Of a stretch of DNA of 60,000 nt, positions 11,301 through 26,300 are shown piece by piece (within the stretch, counting starts at the first letter, position 1; the number at the start of each line of letters is the position of its first letter). A model generated the notes under the pieces. It searched no databases. It saw only the letters and a list, made by a program, of their open reading frames with translations, and was not told the origin of the DNA. Origin of the DNA: Liolophura sinensis (taxonomy: Eukaryota > Mollusca > Polyplacophora > Chitonida > Chitonidae); the NCBI RefSeq assembly GCF_032854445.1, contig NC_088304.1, positions 11,297,704 to 11,357,703 of the forward strand. The letters run 5' to 3'. The position numbers and the translations under genes are program-made.

Positions 11301-14300
11301 ACCCTCTGCTTATGATGGTTGGACCCTTTGCTTATGATGGTAGGACCCTTTGCATAAAATGGCTGGACCCTCTGCATATGATGGTTGTACCCTCCACATA
11401 TGGTGATCGGACCCGTGGTATATGAAGTTTCTGCCCTTCACATATGATGGTTGGACCCTCTGCTTATGATGGTTGGACCCTCTGCTTATGATGGTTGGAC
11501 CCTCTGCTTATGATGGTTGGACCCTCCGCATATGATGGTTGGACCCTCTACTTATGATGGTTGGACCCTCTGCTTATGATGGTTGTACCCTCTGCATATG
11601 ATGGTTGTACCCTCCACATATGGTGATTGGACCCGTGGTATATGAAGGTTCTACCTTTCACATATGATGATTGGACCCTCTGCATATGATGGTTGGACCC
11701 TCTACTTATGATGGTTGGACCCTCCGCATATGATGGTTGGACCCTCTACTTATGATGGTTGGACCCTCTGCATATGATGGTTGGACCCTCTGCATATGAT
11801 GGTTGTACCCTCCACATATGGTGATTGGACCCGTGGTATATGAAGGTTCTACCCTTCACATATGATGGTTGGACCCTCCGCATATGATGGTTGGACCCTC
11901 TACTTATGATGGTTGGACCCTCTGCCTAAGATGGTTGGACCCTCTGCTTATGACGGTTGGACCCTCTGCTTATCATGGTTGGACCCTCTGCATATGATGG
12001 TTGTACCCTCCACATATGGTGATTGGACCCGTGGTATATGAAGGTTCTACCCTTCACATATGATGGTTGTACCCTCCACATATGGTGATTGGACCCGTGG
12101 TATATGAAGATTCTACCCTTCACATATGATGGCTGGACCCTCCACATATGGTGATTGGACCCGTGGTATATGAAGGTTCTACCCTTCACATATGATGGTT
12201 GTACCCTCCACATATGGTGATTGGACCCGTGGTATATGAAGGTTCTACCCTTCACATATGATGGTTGTACCCTCCACATATGGTGATTGGACCCGTGGTA
12301 TATGAAGGTTCTACCCTTCACATATGATGGTTGTACCCTCCACATATGGTGATTGGACCCGTGGTATATGAAGGTTCTGCCCTTCACATATGATGGTTGG
12401 ACCCTCCACATATGGTGATTGGACCCGTGGTATATGAAGTTTCTGCCCTTCACATATGATGGTTGTACCCTCCACATATGGTGATTGGACCCGTGGTATA
12501 TGAAGGTTCTACCCTTCACATATGATGGTTGTACCCTCCACATATGGTGATTGGACCCGTGGTATATGAAGGTTCTACCCTTCACATATGATGGTTGGAC
12601 CCTCCACATATGGTGATTGGACCCGTGGTATATGAAGGTTCTGCCCTTCACATATGATGGTTGGACCCTCTGCTTATGATGGTTGGACCCTCTGCTTATG
12701 ATGGTTGGACCCTCTGCTTATGATGGTTGGACCCTCTGCATATGATGGTTGGACCCTCCATAAATGATGGTTGGACCTTCTGCTTATGATGGTTGGACCC
12801 TCTGCATTTGATGGTTGGACCCTCCATAAATGATGGTTGGACCTTCTGCATATGATGATTTGAACCTTCGCACACAATGCCTGGACCCTGGCTGGACCCG
12901 CCAGGTATGATGGTTGGACCCTTCTACATATGAAGGATTGACCCTCCGAATATGATGATGGGACCCAATGCATATTATGGCTGGACCCACAGCTTATGAT
13001 GATGGGACCCACCACATATGATGGCCGGACCCTCCTCATGTGATGATAGGATCCATTGTATATTATGGCTGGATCCACCGCATGTGATGACAGGACCCAC
13101 CACATATGATGATGGGACGCTTCACTTATCATGTCCGGACCCTCCGCATGTCTGGACCCAAAGATTATTATGACGGGACCCTTTGCATATGATTGCTGGA
13201 CGCTCCACGTGTGATGGCTGAACCCTCCGAACATGATGGGAGGATCCTTGCTACAGTGCATGTGTCATTCATGCTGTTTTATCCAGTCGTTTTCGTTTTT
13301 GGACTGACAGTTTTCTGATTTATTGTATTTAATTGAAACTTATATATATTTCCATTCTGACTTGGTAAGGGCTTTACCGAAGTTACATGTGACCATGTTT
13401 AGGTTTTGGGCTTTTCATCCATTTTCAGTAAAATAGTGGAGGTTTTTTGCTTTGTGTTTGACATTCAGTGTACATGTATCTATTATTCTGACAGCTCAAA
13501 CCAGTAGGAACACGTGGTGCTTTTGGAATACATATTAAATGCTTCTGTTTCATCCCAGGCACTTTAATCCTAGACCAGCAAACTGGATGCTTACTGCATT
13601 CAATTTTAGGTCAGAGTCCTTTCAACAGAAATGTCATCCAGTGTGATAAAGCAGCCTGTTTTGTGTCTGTTTTCAGCCCAGTTGTCTTCTAAAAACGAAG
13701 GAACAAGAACAGAAGCAGGAAGAGCCATTAAACACCTCGCAAGGCAATGCAGTGACCCAGATGCTTTGGAGAAAGTCACCGAACATCTTTTTAAAGTTCT
13801 GAATGGTAAAGAAACTTCACATTTCTTTACTAGCTAAAGTTAAAATTTAAGTTTGAAAAAGAAGGCTTTGGTGGCCTAGTAATTAGAGCATCCGCCTGGA
13901 ACCCTGGGAAGCTCGGCCTTTGTTTGCCTCTAAAATTCTGCCGAATGTGTAGGTCATTTACAGTACTTGTTTGTCTCAGTGTTAAGCTGAGAAAATTTGA
14001 AACTCTTTTAAATCAGGATGAAGCAGACTAATCTTTTTGTTTGTGTACTGTCAGTAACCATGAAAATAATTTTGTATATAAATTGAAAATTTGTGTCACA
14101 AATGTTTTAGGTTCAGAAGGAAAGCTGACACTAGCAGACCAAAAAATCAGCGTCATTCAGGGAGTAGGGAACCTCAGTTATCACACTGTCAGTGGGGCCT
14201 CCCCGGTTCAGAACCTCAGCTCATCTGTGGTGGAGCTATTCTTACCAGTATTACAGCAGGAAGGTAGGCTCTATCAGGAGGGCCAAGAGGGGGTTGGTCG

Positions 14301-17300
14301 TAAAATGAATCATATATTTTGGGTATTAATATCTATCTTTGTACATCATGTTACATGAAATCAAATGAATGCAGTCATAAATAAAAGTCTGTTTTTCTTT
14401 TTATTTTTACCAAATTATGTAAATTGGTAACTCCGGATGAGAACAAAATTGTGTCGAGGGACTGTGCAAACTTTGTTTGGGGAGCTGTTTTGGACCATGG
14501 CTAAAATATCACCCAATGTTAAAATCACTCCAGTGTGGCCAACATACTTGGACAATGCTTGGCAACCTAACTACACATTTATGCTATCAAGAACTTTACA
14601 CTTGTAATTTTTCCAGATGTAACTGTTGGACAAATGCATATTTTGCTGGCTTTTATGAATAATCAACATTCTGGTAGGCTTTATTTTGATTTACAATATC
14701 TGCCCAAATTATCGATAAAAAAATAGTCACGCACACAGGGGTGGGTCATATATGACTCTTATATACCGAGGCAATGCCACCCCAGGGCATGGTATTTCTA
14801 GACTCCCTTGTATTTATTGCTAGTGGGGTGGCCTTAGTGGAGTTAAGCAGTATCTGCTATGTGTAGGGCTGATCACCCACAAACGGAAGTCCAATACAAC
14901 ATACATGGGAAAGTTTGTAAAGTTATTAAAGGTTGGTACGGATACAGGAGTTCTCGGTTTGACTTATGAAATAAAAAAAAAAGGCACTTTCTGCCCTTGA
15001 CTGTTCTATAAGTGGGGTATGGTTTGGTGTGCATTGGTTTAACCAATTCTGGCCCTTTTCGACAGACTGAGTGTTTGTTTGCACATATGTTCCAAAGAGT
15101 GACCTTCTTGACCTTATATGGTGACAGTGTTAACTTGTGTATTCCTCCATAAAAGGAAAAACAGACTGCCTTCGCATAGAATGAAAAATCTTGAGTTTGG
15201 TGTTAACAACAATCACATAAACAAATAATCGTTAAATAATAATAAAATAATTATAAGAAAATAACAGCTATTAAAAGTAATTGCTCATAGAAGTGTGTTT
15301 TGTGTTGTTTTCAGTCCAGGAACAGATCCTCGTGCACACGCTGTCCATGATGTCCCTGTGGTGTGCCAAGTTTCATGCGGCACTCCCAGACAAACTGACC
15401 GAGTGGTTTAAGGTACCCCAGCCTGTGCAAGTGTTACATGAAGTACAGCATTTCACCTAAAGTTTGGCATGTAAAAATAGGCCGAAGTAATAACTGACTT
15501 GAGATTCTGCTCTTGTAATAATACTACATGTGTAGAATGTTTATTTGTTTTAGGCTGTACTCAAGAATATTTCACTTTCACTTTCGATGGCGGCCAGCAT
15601 TATGTTGGCAGGAAACTGGGGAGAGCCTGAGGGGAAACCCACAACCACTTGCAGGTTGCTGGCAGACTGGAGAGCATGCAGCTTGACATCATATTAATAA
15701 TTAGTAATAATTATTGTTATTAATATGAAGTAATAAAATAATAAATTGTATTAAATTTATTAATAATAGTTAACACTAATAAAAATTTCAAAATTAAAGA
15801 AAGCTGTTAAATACTTATAAATTGTGGTATGAAGGACAGAAAAGCCATGTTGCTACATGCACGATCTGTCCTACTTAATAAATATTAGCCTGAAATCATA
15901 TATATGACAATGTCAGAAGAGCTAAAGGGAATTCATTTTCGTCAAGTGCCAATTGTAGGTTACACAAGTGTATTGATTTTGCTCACTATTTATATAGTAA
16001 ATTTATCAACTTCAACCTCAAAAATGTACATGCCATAACACCACATGCAGCCTGCCCTTTTCTTTACATGATATCAAAAAAATCAACCTAGCATGACCAA
16101 CATTTTTTGAGCTGTTGTTGCTGGAATTGATGTCGTAGCATTTTGTGACCTTGGTAAGCTGCCGTGGGGATGCAAAGTGACACTGGGCAAACAGTTTTCA
16201 GTTCTGTCTAAAAGATACAAAATTCTGATACATTTTAATAACAATGTGTAAAATAACAGTGCTGAAATGTACAATGTATCAACAAACCTAAAACATCTCG
16301 GGGCAGTATTATCCAAACAGTTCTGCTTTCAATCTTCAGTTTGGTGGCAAATCTTGGACCGGGTTGTCTGAATTCCTCATGTGTAACCTTTAGGTGATTC
16401 CTAAATGTGTACTTCCTAAATGGATCTGATCGTTGTGGGTTTCAAACAGGCTTGGCCCGATTTCTTCATACCATTAGGCTGGCTGCCATTGTATAAGTGA
16501 AATATTCTTGAGTACGGCATAAAACACCAATCAAATAAATAAATAAATAGATTTGAAGTAATCTCACTACTTGTATCTTATTGTCATGTATTTGTTTGTT
16601 TGTTTGTTTACAGAAGGCTATGACTCTGAAGACTTCGACGTCAGCAGTTAGGAATGCTTACATCCAGTGCATGGGCACTACATTCCATGGTGAGTAATGT
16701 CCTTGTGTGAAGACGGCTTTGGTGGACTAATGTTTAGAGAGACCTGGGATCAAACCCGGGTCAGGTCATAACAAAGACTTCAAAAATGGTAATAAAGATC
16801 CTAAACTTTATAATATAGATCGCTTTTTAGATAAAGATCTCTTTTTTCAAATTTGAGAACCATTTTAAAAACACTATAAGTAGTAGAGGTGTGATTCTGA
16901 TATTAACTTATAGGCAATCATTTGAAGCATTATTAGTAACAAGAGAAAACATGATTTGATTCACATATATGTATAATTTGCCGAAATCTCTTTAAAATGA
17001 CGGTTGTCACTGCTGAATGATGTGACAAAAATTCAACCTGAGATACTTTGATAAGCATTCCACAATTCCATTTTTCCATATCATTGATAGATAAGATTTC
17101 ATATTTAATATATTTTATATATACTTCTAAAAATATAAAAAAATATTTAGATTATTTCGCTGTGAAAGATCAAACTTTTGTAAATATGGCTCATTGGAAG
17201 GCTAGGTTAGAGCAGGTAGTCTGGCCCACCCTCTCGATAGAAAAGAAAATAAATAATGTGCGCAGGGAAGTAAAAATGGAAATAAACGGTTAGAGATTTT

Positions 17301-20300
17301 TTTTTTTTCATTCTGTATAGAGATCAACTTTTAATAAGAAATTGTTTTGAGATCTTGAGATATTCCATGTTAGAGCGACCAGAAACACAATTTCGTGTCA
17401 CGCTTTGTCCATGCACGCATTTTTAAAAGAGAAAACAAAGTTCAGATGTAGAAATAACTCGCACCTGATTGGATAAGACTGATCTTACGGCGATGCATTT
17501 TATAGTCTCAGTGTGCATGATTTAGCACATTGTACTTTAACCTGCCATTCTGGGCTGTGCAACATCACAAGTGTCAAGAGTTACGATATATATGCATTTT
17601 AAATCTTCATACGAGATACATGATTGATGAGCATGTACATTTGGTCTAGTGTTGTCTTCTTTTTTAGTACAGTTGTATTTTCATTTGGTTTAGGTGACAC
17701 CCTGTCCCTGGGGATCCCCCTTATCCCTGTGCTGTTACAGACCTTGGAGAAGGCTAGTAACCAGCCCAGCCAGCCCCAGCTGGTCACCGAGGCTCTGTCG
17801 GCCATGTGCCTGCTCATCAGAATGGCAAATGTGGACATCGCAGCAGGTTCGTATAGACAGTTCCACTCTGTGTCAAAGTTTCGGGTACGTGGGAAGGTCT
17901 GCCAGAAATCTGCAGATGGATGTGGGCTTTTACACCATTCTTTCTCCCACTATAATGCTGGACGCAGTTGTCATATATTCTGGAGTGAAAACACCAATCA
18001 AGTAAATAGATAAATGTTTGGGAAAGTGGAAATTAAGGTTTTAACACTGTCCGTCTTTACGTTACAAAACAGCTTTCCAGATTTCATTTTTTAATGAATC
18101 GAATTGAAGCTTAGTACATTGCTTCACCACAACACGTTACCAGTTCTTGCGGTTTTTTTTTTCTCCCGTTGCAGACGTTAGCATACAGTACAGCTGTATG
18201 TGTAAGAGAAAACAAAAAACAATCCTAAAGGGCTTTGCTTATTATGAAGCATGTTAGTATGCATTAAACATTAACATGCTTTGACTACTATGTTTGCAGA
18301 ATCTAAACTGGGACCATTCTGGAATATCGTGTTGGATGCAGACAAACAACTGGTGGTGAACGAGAGGTTTCTCACAAATGCCTCAGACGAAGGTGAATTG
18401 TTTTTTACTGCAGGATCAACCCCGGGTAAAGGGTTCCCTGTGGCTTGCTACTAGCTCACCACCTCTACCAAACTCCCGGCATTCAACTGTAAACTGTAGT
18501 GGAATGTGAATATGGTGAACTTAGTCCCATCTAGATGAACTCATTGTGCTATCTTGAAATCCTGACCCTCATTGTAATACTCAGTCCATCCATAGCTCTC
18601 AAACTCAACCACCTTCCCACTTAAGGCAGTCGAACTCATCTCCTCCGCTCATTTCTGTGCTATGCTCACGTTGAATCTCATATACTGTATTGTCACATGT
18701 AATTCACTACACTCACCTATAAAACTAACTAACTCGCTGTCTTGTGGTTACATTTATCGCGAGAACATCGATGGTGCCGAACTGCTCACCATCAACAGCC
18801 ATTTTGAAGTCAGGTTCAAACTATAATATTTTCAATGTCATCGGTAGGCACAATTTCAATCTTCATATTTCAGCCAAGAAGGATAGAAAACAGGATATGT
18901 GTTGTTAATGCATGAAAGTTTGGGTGCCACAAGTGCAGGCCTCGTTGAGATTATTTCCACTGAGGTGATGTTCAGAAATCTGTAGCCATTTTTGTTAGAG
19001 GCAGGGCCGGACTTGATGTGTTAAGATAGATGTCAAAATACCACACTGTGTCCGTCTACATGTAGAGGGACAAGGTGAACATGAATCACAACTCCGACCT
19101 TTGCTTTACCCGTCCACAAACAGACTAATGGAAGCAGATGGTGACCTTAGGCAGAACTTCTAGACTGACCTGTATGTTGCTCTGTTTTGTAGTGAATCTC
19201 AGCTATGTGGCTGAGTAGTCATGGACAACGAATTTAAATTTTGATATGGAATTCATGCCTGTAATATCCACTGTCTGCCCGGCATCATTGAAAACTGACA
19301 ACCGCCTCTCTCTTGTGTGTTACCGGCTTTATTTCCTATGTGTATAATTTCTTACATACCTTTGTCTTTAAGGGCTAGTGTTAAATGTTGTTTTGGAAAT
19401 GGATCTTGCGAATAACGACTTGGAACGCCCTTTATGGACTACGAATGGTATAAGTATGTCGGAAGTGGCGGTTATATTTTGACTCTTTGGTGAACAATTT
19501 AATTCTCTAGGTGTTGTTCTAAGTTGTTCTAAGATAATAAAGTTTAATGTACAATAATTGGTTTTAATATTTAATTTATCTTTTAACACTAGATTTGTAT
19601 TTGAAGTTTAGTACATGAAATTATACCATTTAATTTAATTTCTTTTATAGCTTTACAGAGTGTTGTCAGTCTGTCTGAGAGGTTAATATTGGATCATCCT
19701 CACAGGTTAACAGACAAGACTTCAAAGTAAGTGAATTTATTTTCATTTATTTGATCGGTGTTTTACAGGATACTCTAGAATATTTCACTGACAGTGCTCA
19801 GCATTACGGTGGGAGGAATGGTCCTGTTTAATAATAGGACTGAAAGGGTTAACTCGGGCAACATGACTTGCGCTTTACTTCAATGCTATGTGTACACGTA
19901 GATGGATGCGTGATACAGATGTATGCTTGAGCACTATGGTTGGCTTCTGTCACTAGAAATACAGTATCCTGTAATCGACACCATATACGTCTGTTGACTA
20001 GGCTATGTCTCATTGTTCGGATGTGAAAATAATGACGACACTGAAGCCATTTGTTACTCAGTGACACGATATGGAAATATATGGTGTCAGTAACCCTCAT
20101 ATTGGGCAAGGTAACTGATCTTTTGAAACCTATTTTATCTGTATATAACTGATCTACTCTGTCAAATTGCTGAGTTTTCTCTTTGATTGATTGGCAGGAT
20201 GTTTTACAAGGCCTTGGTGTTCTGCCTGACACGACAGAGCTGGGCGGTGCGGCGACAGGCTGCCGGGTGTTGTCACAGGGCGACCTCGCTGCTCGGGGGA

Positions 20301-23300
20301 TCCAGAATTGCCCTCGCATTTCTTAGAGAATTCCGCGACCAGTTTGCTAGCCAAAAGGTTGTTCTCTCTTCAGGGCATGTCTAAAAATTTCATAAATGCA
20401 AACTTTTATGTCCACTTTCACATCTGGCCTAATTGCCCTGTGAATGAGGGCATACAGGCAATGCATGCTGGTTGACCTACAGCACTGCAAAAACTAGCTG
20501 CCTTTCAGTATACTCGTATTGCAAAATTTAAAATTGTGTAGTATCAGTACCACGGATAAGTCCATAAAGTTTTCTGGGAAATTTTCTTGAATTTTTCATC
20601 AAACTTCCTTATTCAGGAAACATATTTTTCTTCTGTTTAATCAGAGGAGATTAAAATATTTGTAATTTGCTCCAATGAAAAAGAATGTCACTAAACGTGA
20701 AAACCTGATTTTGTCATTTTCAAGAAAAGTTTTTTAAAAGTTTTCACTTAAGATTTGTTTTCTGATTTGATAAATAGTTTTAACTGTGCCAAGTTTTTTT
20801 GTTGTTCTGTTCTTCATGGGATATATTTACCTTGCTTTCTGTAGTTCATAGACCCCGAACTGCTGGGGTCACCTAACGACGGCTCGGGAGACACTGCTGT
20901 GGACCCCAATGCCCGCTACGTGAAACCCTGGATTTTGTCACAGGCTCTGAACACGATCTGCTCTGTGAAGAAGGCGGACCCTAAAGATGCTGCTATTATC
21001 GCACAGGAGTCCCTAGTCATTGCACACCATCCCTGTATTGGTGAGGTCATACACTGACGTGTGCCTTGACTTTGTTTGTGAGTATACTGTAATTCTACGA
21101 CCTTTTTGCATGTGTGTAAGATATTCATTCAAGTATATTCCGATGGCATTATTCTGTGTAGACTGATACAATTATACGTTTTGTGAAGCCCTGGAACTGC
21201 CCATTTCAGCCAATGTGGTTTTGTTCCGAAAGTTGAGGAATTAGGGTAGATGGTAAAGGGCTGTTGTCATGGCCACCGCTGAGGACACATTTTCAACCCG
21301 TAGTTCTGGTTTGGTTGCAGCTTTACAGCTGGCAGTTTCTCAGGCACATGCACGTGGCAGAGAACTGTGGCTTCCTCAACCCAGGAGACTGAAGTCTGTT
21401 GTATAAATGAAGCATTCGTTAGTCTGGTGTTAAATGACAATCAAAATAAGTACATGAATAAATTTATAACATGGAGATGATTATGATGGGTCTAAGCAGT
21501 GTCTCCCGAGACACATCTTGGTTGAGCAATAGCATGTTGTGTTCGAACAAGTGTATGTGTATGTCTAAGTCTTATCCCTGTGTCATTTGTAGTTCATGCA
21601 AACCGTGACGCTTGGGTGGACATTGTCGCTGGTCTTGGACTGGGAATTGGTCACTTTCTGTCTGACAACGGAGAGAAGTGCCTGCAGATCATTCTTAATG
21701 AAACATTGTTAACGCCAGTAAGTCAGCATATACAAAACCATACCATTTTTTTTTCTTTAAATCGTTAAAAAGTCATGATGTTGATGTAGCCTGGTGAATT
21801 TAAGACATCGTGAAGGGATTACCGATATTGGCTGATAGTATGATGCATGTATTTGTACTTTCTTGGTCATCTGTGTGAAAGTTCATCACTACCTTGCCAG
21901 TGATCTGTGGTTTATCCCCAGGCACTCCAGTTTCCTCCATCCATAATGCTGACTGCCATTGTGTATGAGTGAAAAATTCCTGCCTATGGCTTTCACCAAC
22001 ACTGAAATTAATAAATTCTCTCTCATTTTACGCAATGCAGTGACTGAAGAAGCAACTGTAAAAGAGATGTAACGCCGGAAGAAATTTAGAATTTTTGATT
22101 CGGTTCAGCTAAATACAAAAACGGGTTGCATAGGAGGCCACATGATTGCATCACAATGCTGTCTCTGACATTTGAAGTTCACGGAACATTTTTCGTCGTA
22201 CCAGAATACTTTCCTACTGGAGCTTAAGATGTGGTTTTGTTCTGGATCAGTTTCTCTCTGAAATTAGCTTGGTTTTCTCGGCCATTGTATAAGGGTATTA
22301 TTATTGAGTTGGATTTAGAATGTAAAGTCCAGTAACAAGATCAGTCAATCTGAGTATACAAGTGAGTATTGTACTTGTAGGCTTCTAGTATTGTATCAAG
22401 TATATATTGTTGAGAATTTGTTAGTATTGTTGCAAATGGTCATAGATCTTAAAATGTCATGGAATCTGCGGACTCAAAACTGTGTGACCCTTGTACCTGT
22501 GAATGTCCCCCAATGCACGTGTACATGTATTGATCCTTGACAATGGTGATCAATAGGGGAGTTTCGCCTGGGAAGTCTTTTGTGGTGAAAGGTAAAAACA
22601 GCTCTACTGTGTCATATGACTGGTGAAAAATGTTAGGCAACCTTGGTTAAAATTGAGTCCCTGATCACCTGTCTCACCTTTATCCAGAGGCATGAATAAC
22701 AACTCTTTCCTTTAGAATACTTCTCAAGATCACAACCGTTCTCAATTTTCTCTAACATTAGTCCACTCCAGATTATTTTATGACACTTTTTTCAGATAAC
22801 CCGTGTTATAGTAAAGGTGATAAATAGTCGCCTAACATATTTGACAGGTCACATGATACAGTTGGACTTTCTCTACCTTCAATGAAAAAGAGGGTTCGTA
22901 CTCGAAAAACTCCCCTATTAGATATGTAAGTCTATGCAATTATGGTTAACATATATTATTACAGTGTATTACTCAGTGGAAAAGGTTAGGCTAAAGTCAT
23001 GGATTTCCACTTCTAAATGTCCTGGAAGGTCATGCAGTTTATGGAACAGAAACTGTACGAACCATTTTCCAGTGATTGCTCGCCCATTGTGTTACAGTGT
23101 GATGTGATTGGTTGTCTCTGTCCCACAGGACCATCTGTTAGCGTTAGGAACCCTTGTGCGGGTTGCAGAAGATCATGTGATCATGCCGCTGATCAGACAC
23201 GTGCAGCGCTCGCTGCGCAACCCCGCGCTGACTCAGGTAACCCAGCAGGAGTACCAGATCTTCCTAACACCTGAGGGAGAGCTCTATGACAAGTCCATTA

Positions 23301-26300
23301 TTGACAGGTAAGGAGAGTAAACATCAGTAAAAGGGGTTGGTGGTGGGAGGGGGCGGTGGGTGGTGGAGAGAGAGAAAGGGTTAACATATATTAGTCCACA
23401 TGCAATGATGTAGATGTTTCAATCTGTGTTAAAGATGTTGGAGGGTTAAAAATGAGGCCAGAGGTCAGAATTGTTGGATTCAGCACACAAAGGCTAGAGA
23501 CAAAAAAGCCATATATAAATGCAGCATCATAAGAAAGATTATAGATATCTGTCACATAAAATACATATAATTATTGTTTTGTTTGTTTTTTTTTGTAAGA
23601 ATTTGGAGAAAGTTTTGTGACGTAACTGATGACATACATTATCAGTATGGTCCATTAGGCTCACTAATCAAAACAAGAAAAACAATTGTAATTAAATAAA
23701 AGATAAAAGTATTTTTATATAAAATTTCAGTGGTCTTTCTACTGATGCCTAGTTCATTTTGGGGATCTGCTTGCAGAGCAAATATAGAGTCACTCGAGTT
23801 TGAGCCGAAGGGCGGTAACTTATAGTTCTATGTGGCTGCCATTTTCGGATTTGCAAACTGCGGTGTTTTTATACCTCTAATATGTGATGTGAAGAGGTTA
23901 CAGTAGTAAGCCTACCCAACCAACTATGCCAGTTTTAATTACTCTGGTTCAGTATTTTCAGACATTTTTGATATTCTGCTGACTTGCATTTTTGTCAGTT
24001 ACATGAATAAAGGAAAGCACATTTATAAAAAAAAATGAAGTTAGGTGTGTCATTACGTCTGCTGCACAAGTCAGAATATTTCGCACTAATAGATTGAGTG
24101 TTTAAAGAGATTTTACTTAAATGACGGCGTATCGGTTATTTGTGGAGGAAACCTGAGTACCTTGGTTAAACAACTCGCCTTGACAACCATGTGAGTGGAG
24201 AATTTCTCCATGTTTATGCATTAGCCTGATCAGTTGTGGAAAGCTGTATCTCTTTGTCATGGAAAGGACCAAATTCCTGAAGCAGTGGAGTTGAAATGAA
24301 AACAATTTTGCACACGATCTAACACAGGGGTACTGCGACTGAAGAACATACAAGGCAGCAAAATAAGGCAGATCCTGTCACAAGCTTTGGCTTCTTGTCA
24401 CAATTTTGTTACAATGTCCCGCACACAAAGTGTAGCGGAGGGTCATGTGTCCCAGATCATCATACAAAGTGCACATGTACCATAGCAGTCAGCACTCCAG
24501 GTATTTTTACAATATGATTTACATCACATGTTGTTGTTGTTCAACAAAAATGGTGCGAGTTCAGATTTATATTGTGCCGGCCATTTGAAGAAAAACACAA
24601 ACAAACATGCAAATATTACGAGTTTATCCTGAAAAGTTTTATGCATGGAATAAGGATTTTATTTACAACCCCAAACAAACCCTTTAATCCTCTCTGTTTC
24701 ATTCTCTAACTCAGCTTCTTGAAAGTAATAAATCAGCCAGTCAAATAATTTATGATTTAACAAAGTTAAGCTATTTTAGTTAATGATGTTATAAACCCAC
24801 CTTCCCCATGTAATTTACAGTGCTGCCAAGACAGTTGTACAGGACGCAAATGTGAAGAGAGAGAGCAAGCTGTACTCCTACGAGGACCAGATGGCGGAGC
24901 TAGAGCTGAAGAAGGTGAGCTCAGCTTCATGGCTGTATGGGTCAGCCGAAAAGGCTCCTGGTGAGCTTGTACAGGAAGGTTCACAGAGCTAGGCCAAACT
25001 AATCGAAATTGTGTTGTTGTTGTTGTTTTTTTTTGTTTTTTTTTGTATGGGTATAAAAATAAAAATTAAATATCATCTAAATTGTGGGAAATGTTAATTA
25101 TCATTTCAACCTTTCACAAGTAAAATATTTTGGTGTTCATCCTTCACTGTGCAGTGTTCTATCTATTATTTATGCTTTGACAGTATCATGATTTTTTGTA
25201 TGTCACCAAGTGTTTTTGTTACTTGATGTAGCAATGTCAAAATTGAGTAAACCAGTGCTATGGTGTCATTCTGCTGAGCTCTTATTGGAGGTGTTTGTTT
25301 TTTTGGGGCGTCGTAGTGTCCGGGTGTTGAATATTAAAACGTGATACGCGTATCTAACTGAATGAGATATCACTTTATGAGTGAACAGCCCTAAAAACAA
25401 TTGGCGCAAACGATCGTTCAGTTCCCACAGGGGTTATGCAAAATACAGAAACAGGCAAGCCATTTCCTCTTCGTACTAAATAAGTGGTAAATTATCATGT
25501 TTTCATCAGTTGCATAGGCTGATAAAAAATTCGAAATAACTGCTGGCCCGGGCATAGTGTAATCTTCGTTGGGCTAGGAAGGGATAACAAAAGGCAGGCC
25601 AGCTGAGCTTTTGTTATCCCAAGGTTTCCTCTCACTTAAAATCAGGGAGAAAAAAATTAGGCATTAAATATATAGATACAAACTCTGGTGAATTAAGGTG
25701 TGTTGGGTAAACAAAGTGGGAGTTAATTCGTCTTTAGTTAATCAATCTTTCGTATGCTGGTAAAAGTGAAAAACAAAAGTAGATACCAACGAGTGCTAGC
25801 TTTCAATGAATGTCGCTATGATACACCTTATTCCATTGGCTGTGTCTCTTCTATGGACCAATGAGTGAGCTTCTATCTACTTGTCGACCGACCCCACGGG
25901 CAACACTAGATAAAAGAGGGGTGGAAATGCGTCCTGCAACAAGGAGGCACTTTACATGCATTCTAAGGATTCATTCATCTTGATACGACTGAAAAATTGT
26001 GAAGTACGATGTAAAACCCTAAGCACTCACGCACTCACGCTAACTAGTTTGCGGAAGGGTCCTGTGCAACACAAGGGCTGTTTGACAGGTATGGTAGTGA
26101 TAGTGGTTTCTGACTTGTTACGTAGGAAGATTTAAAGCAAAACAACCCAAAAACTAACGAGAACGTTGCAACATAGAGGTATGAAAAGGGGCGCGTGAAA
26201 GCCTTTGTGTAAAAATGTTTGAGTGGAATCGACGAAACACTGGAAGCAACAGGAAAAATTTCCTTGTAAATTTGATCACATCTTGTCTGAACTGGAACTG

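Noticed and set aside
11926-12651. 241-codon - strand open frame with a 22-residue repeat
   Set aside because: It coincides exactly with the 22/66-bp satellite. A stop-free unit not divisible by three keeps all frames open; there is no start context, no non-repeat domain, and it lies inside a GCN1 intron.
9048-13240. CRISPR-like array of short repeats
   Set aside because: The units are directly adjacent without unique spacers, and the host is eukaryotic.
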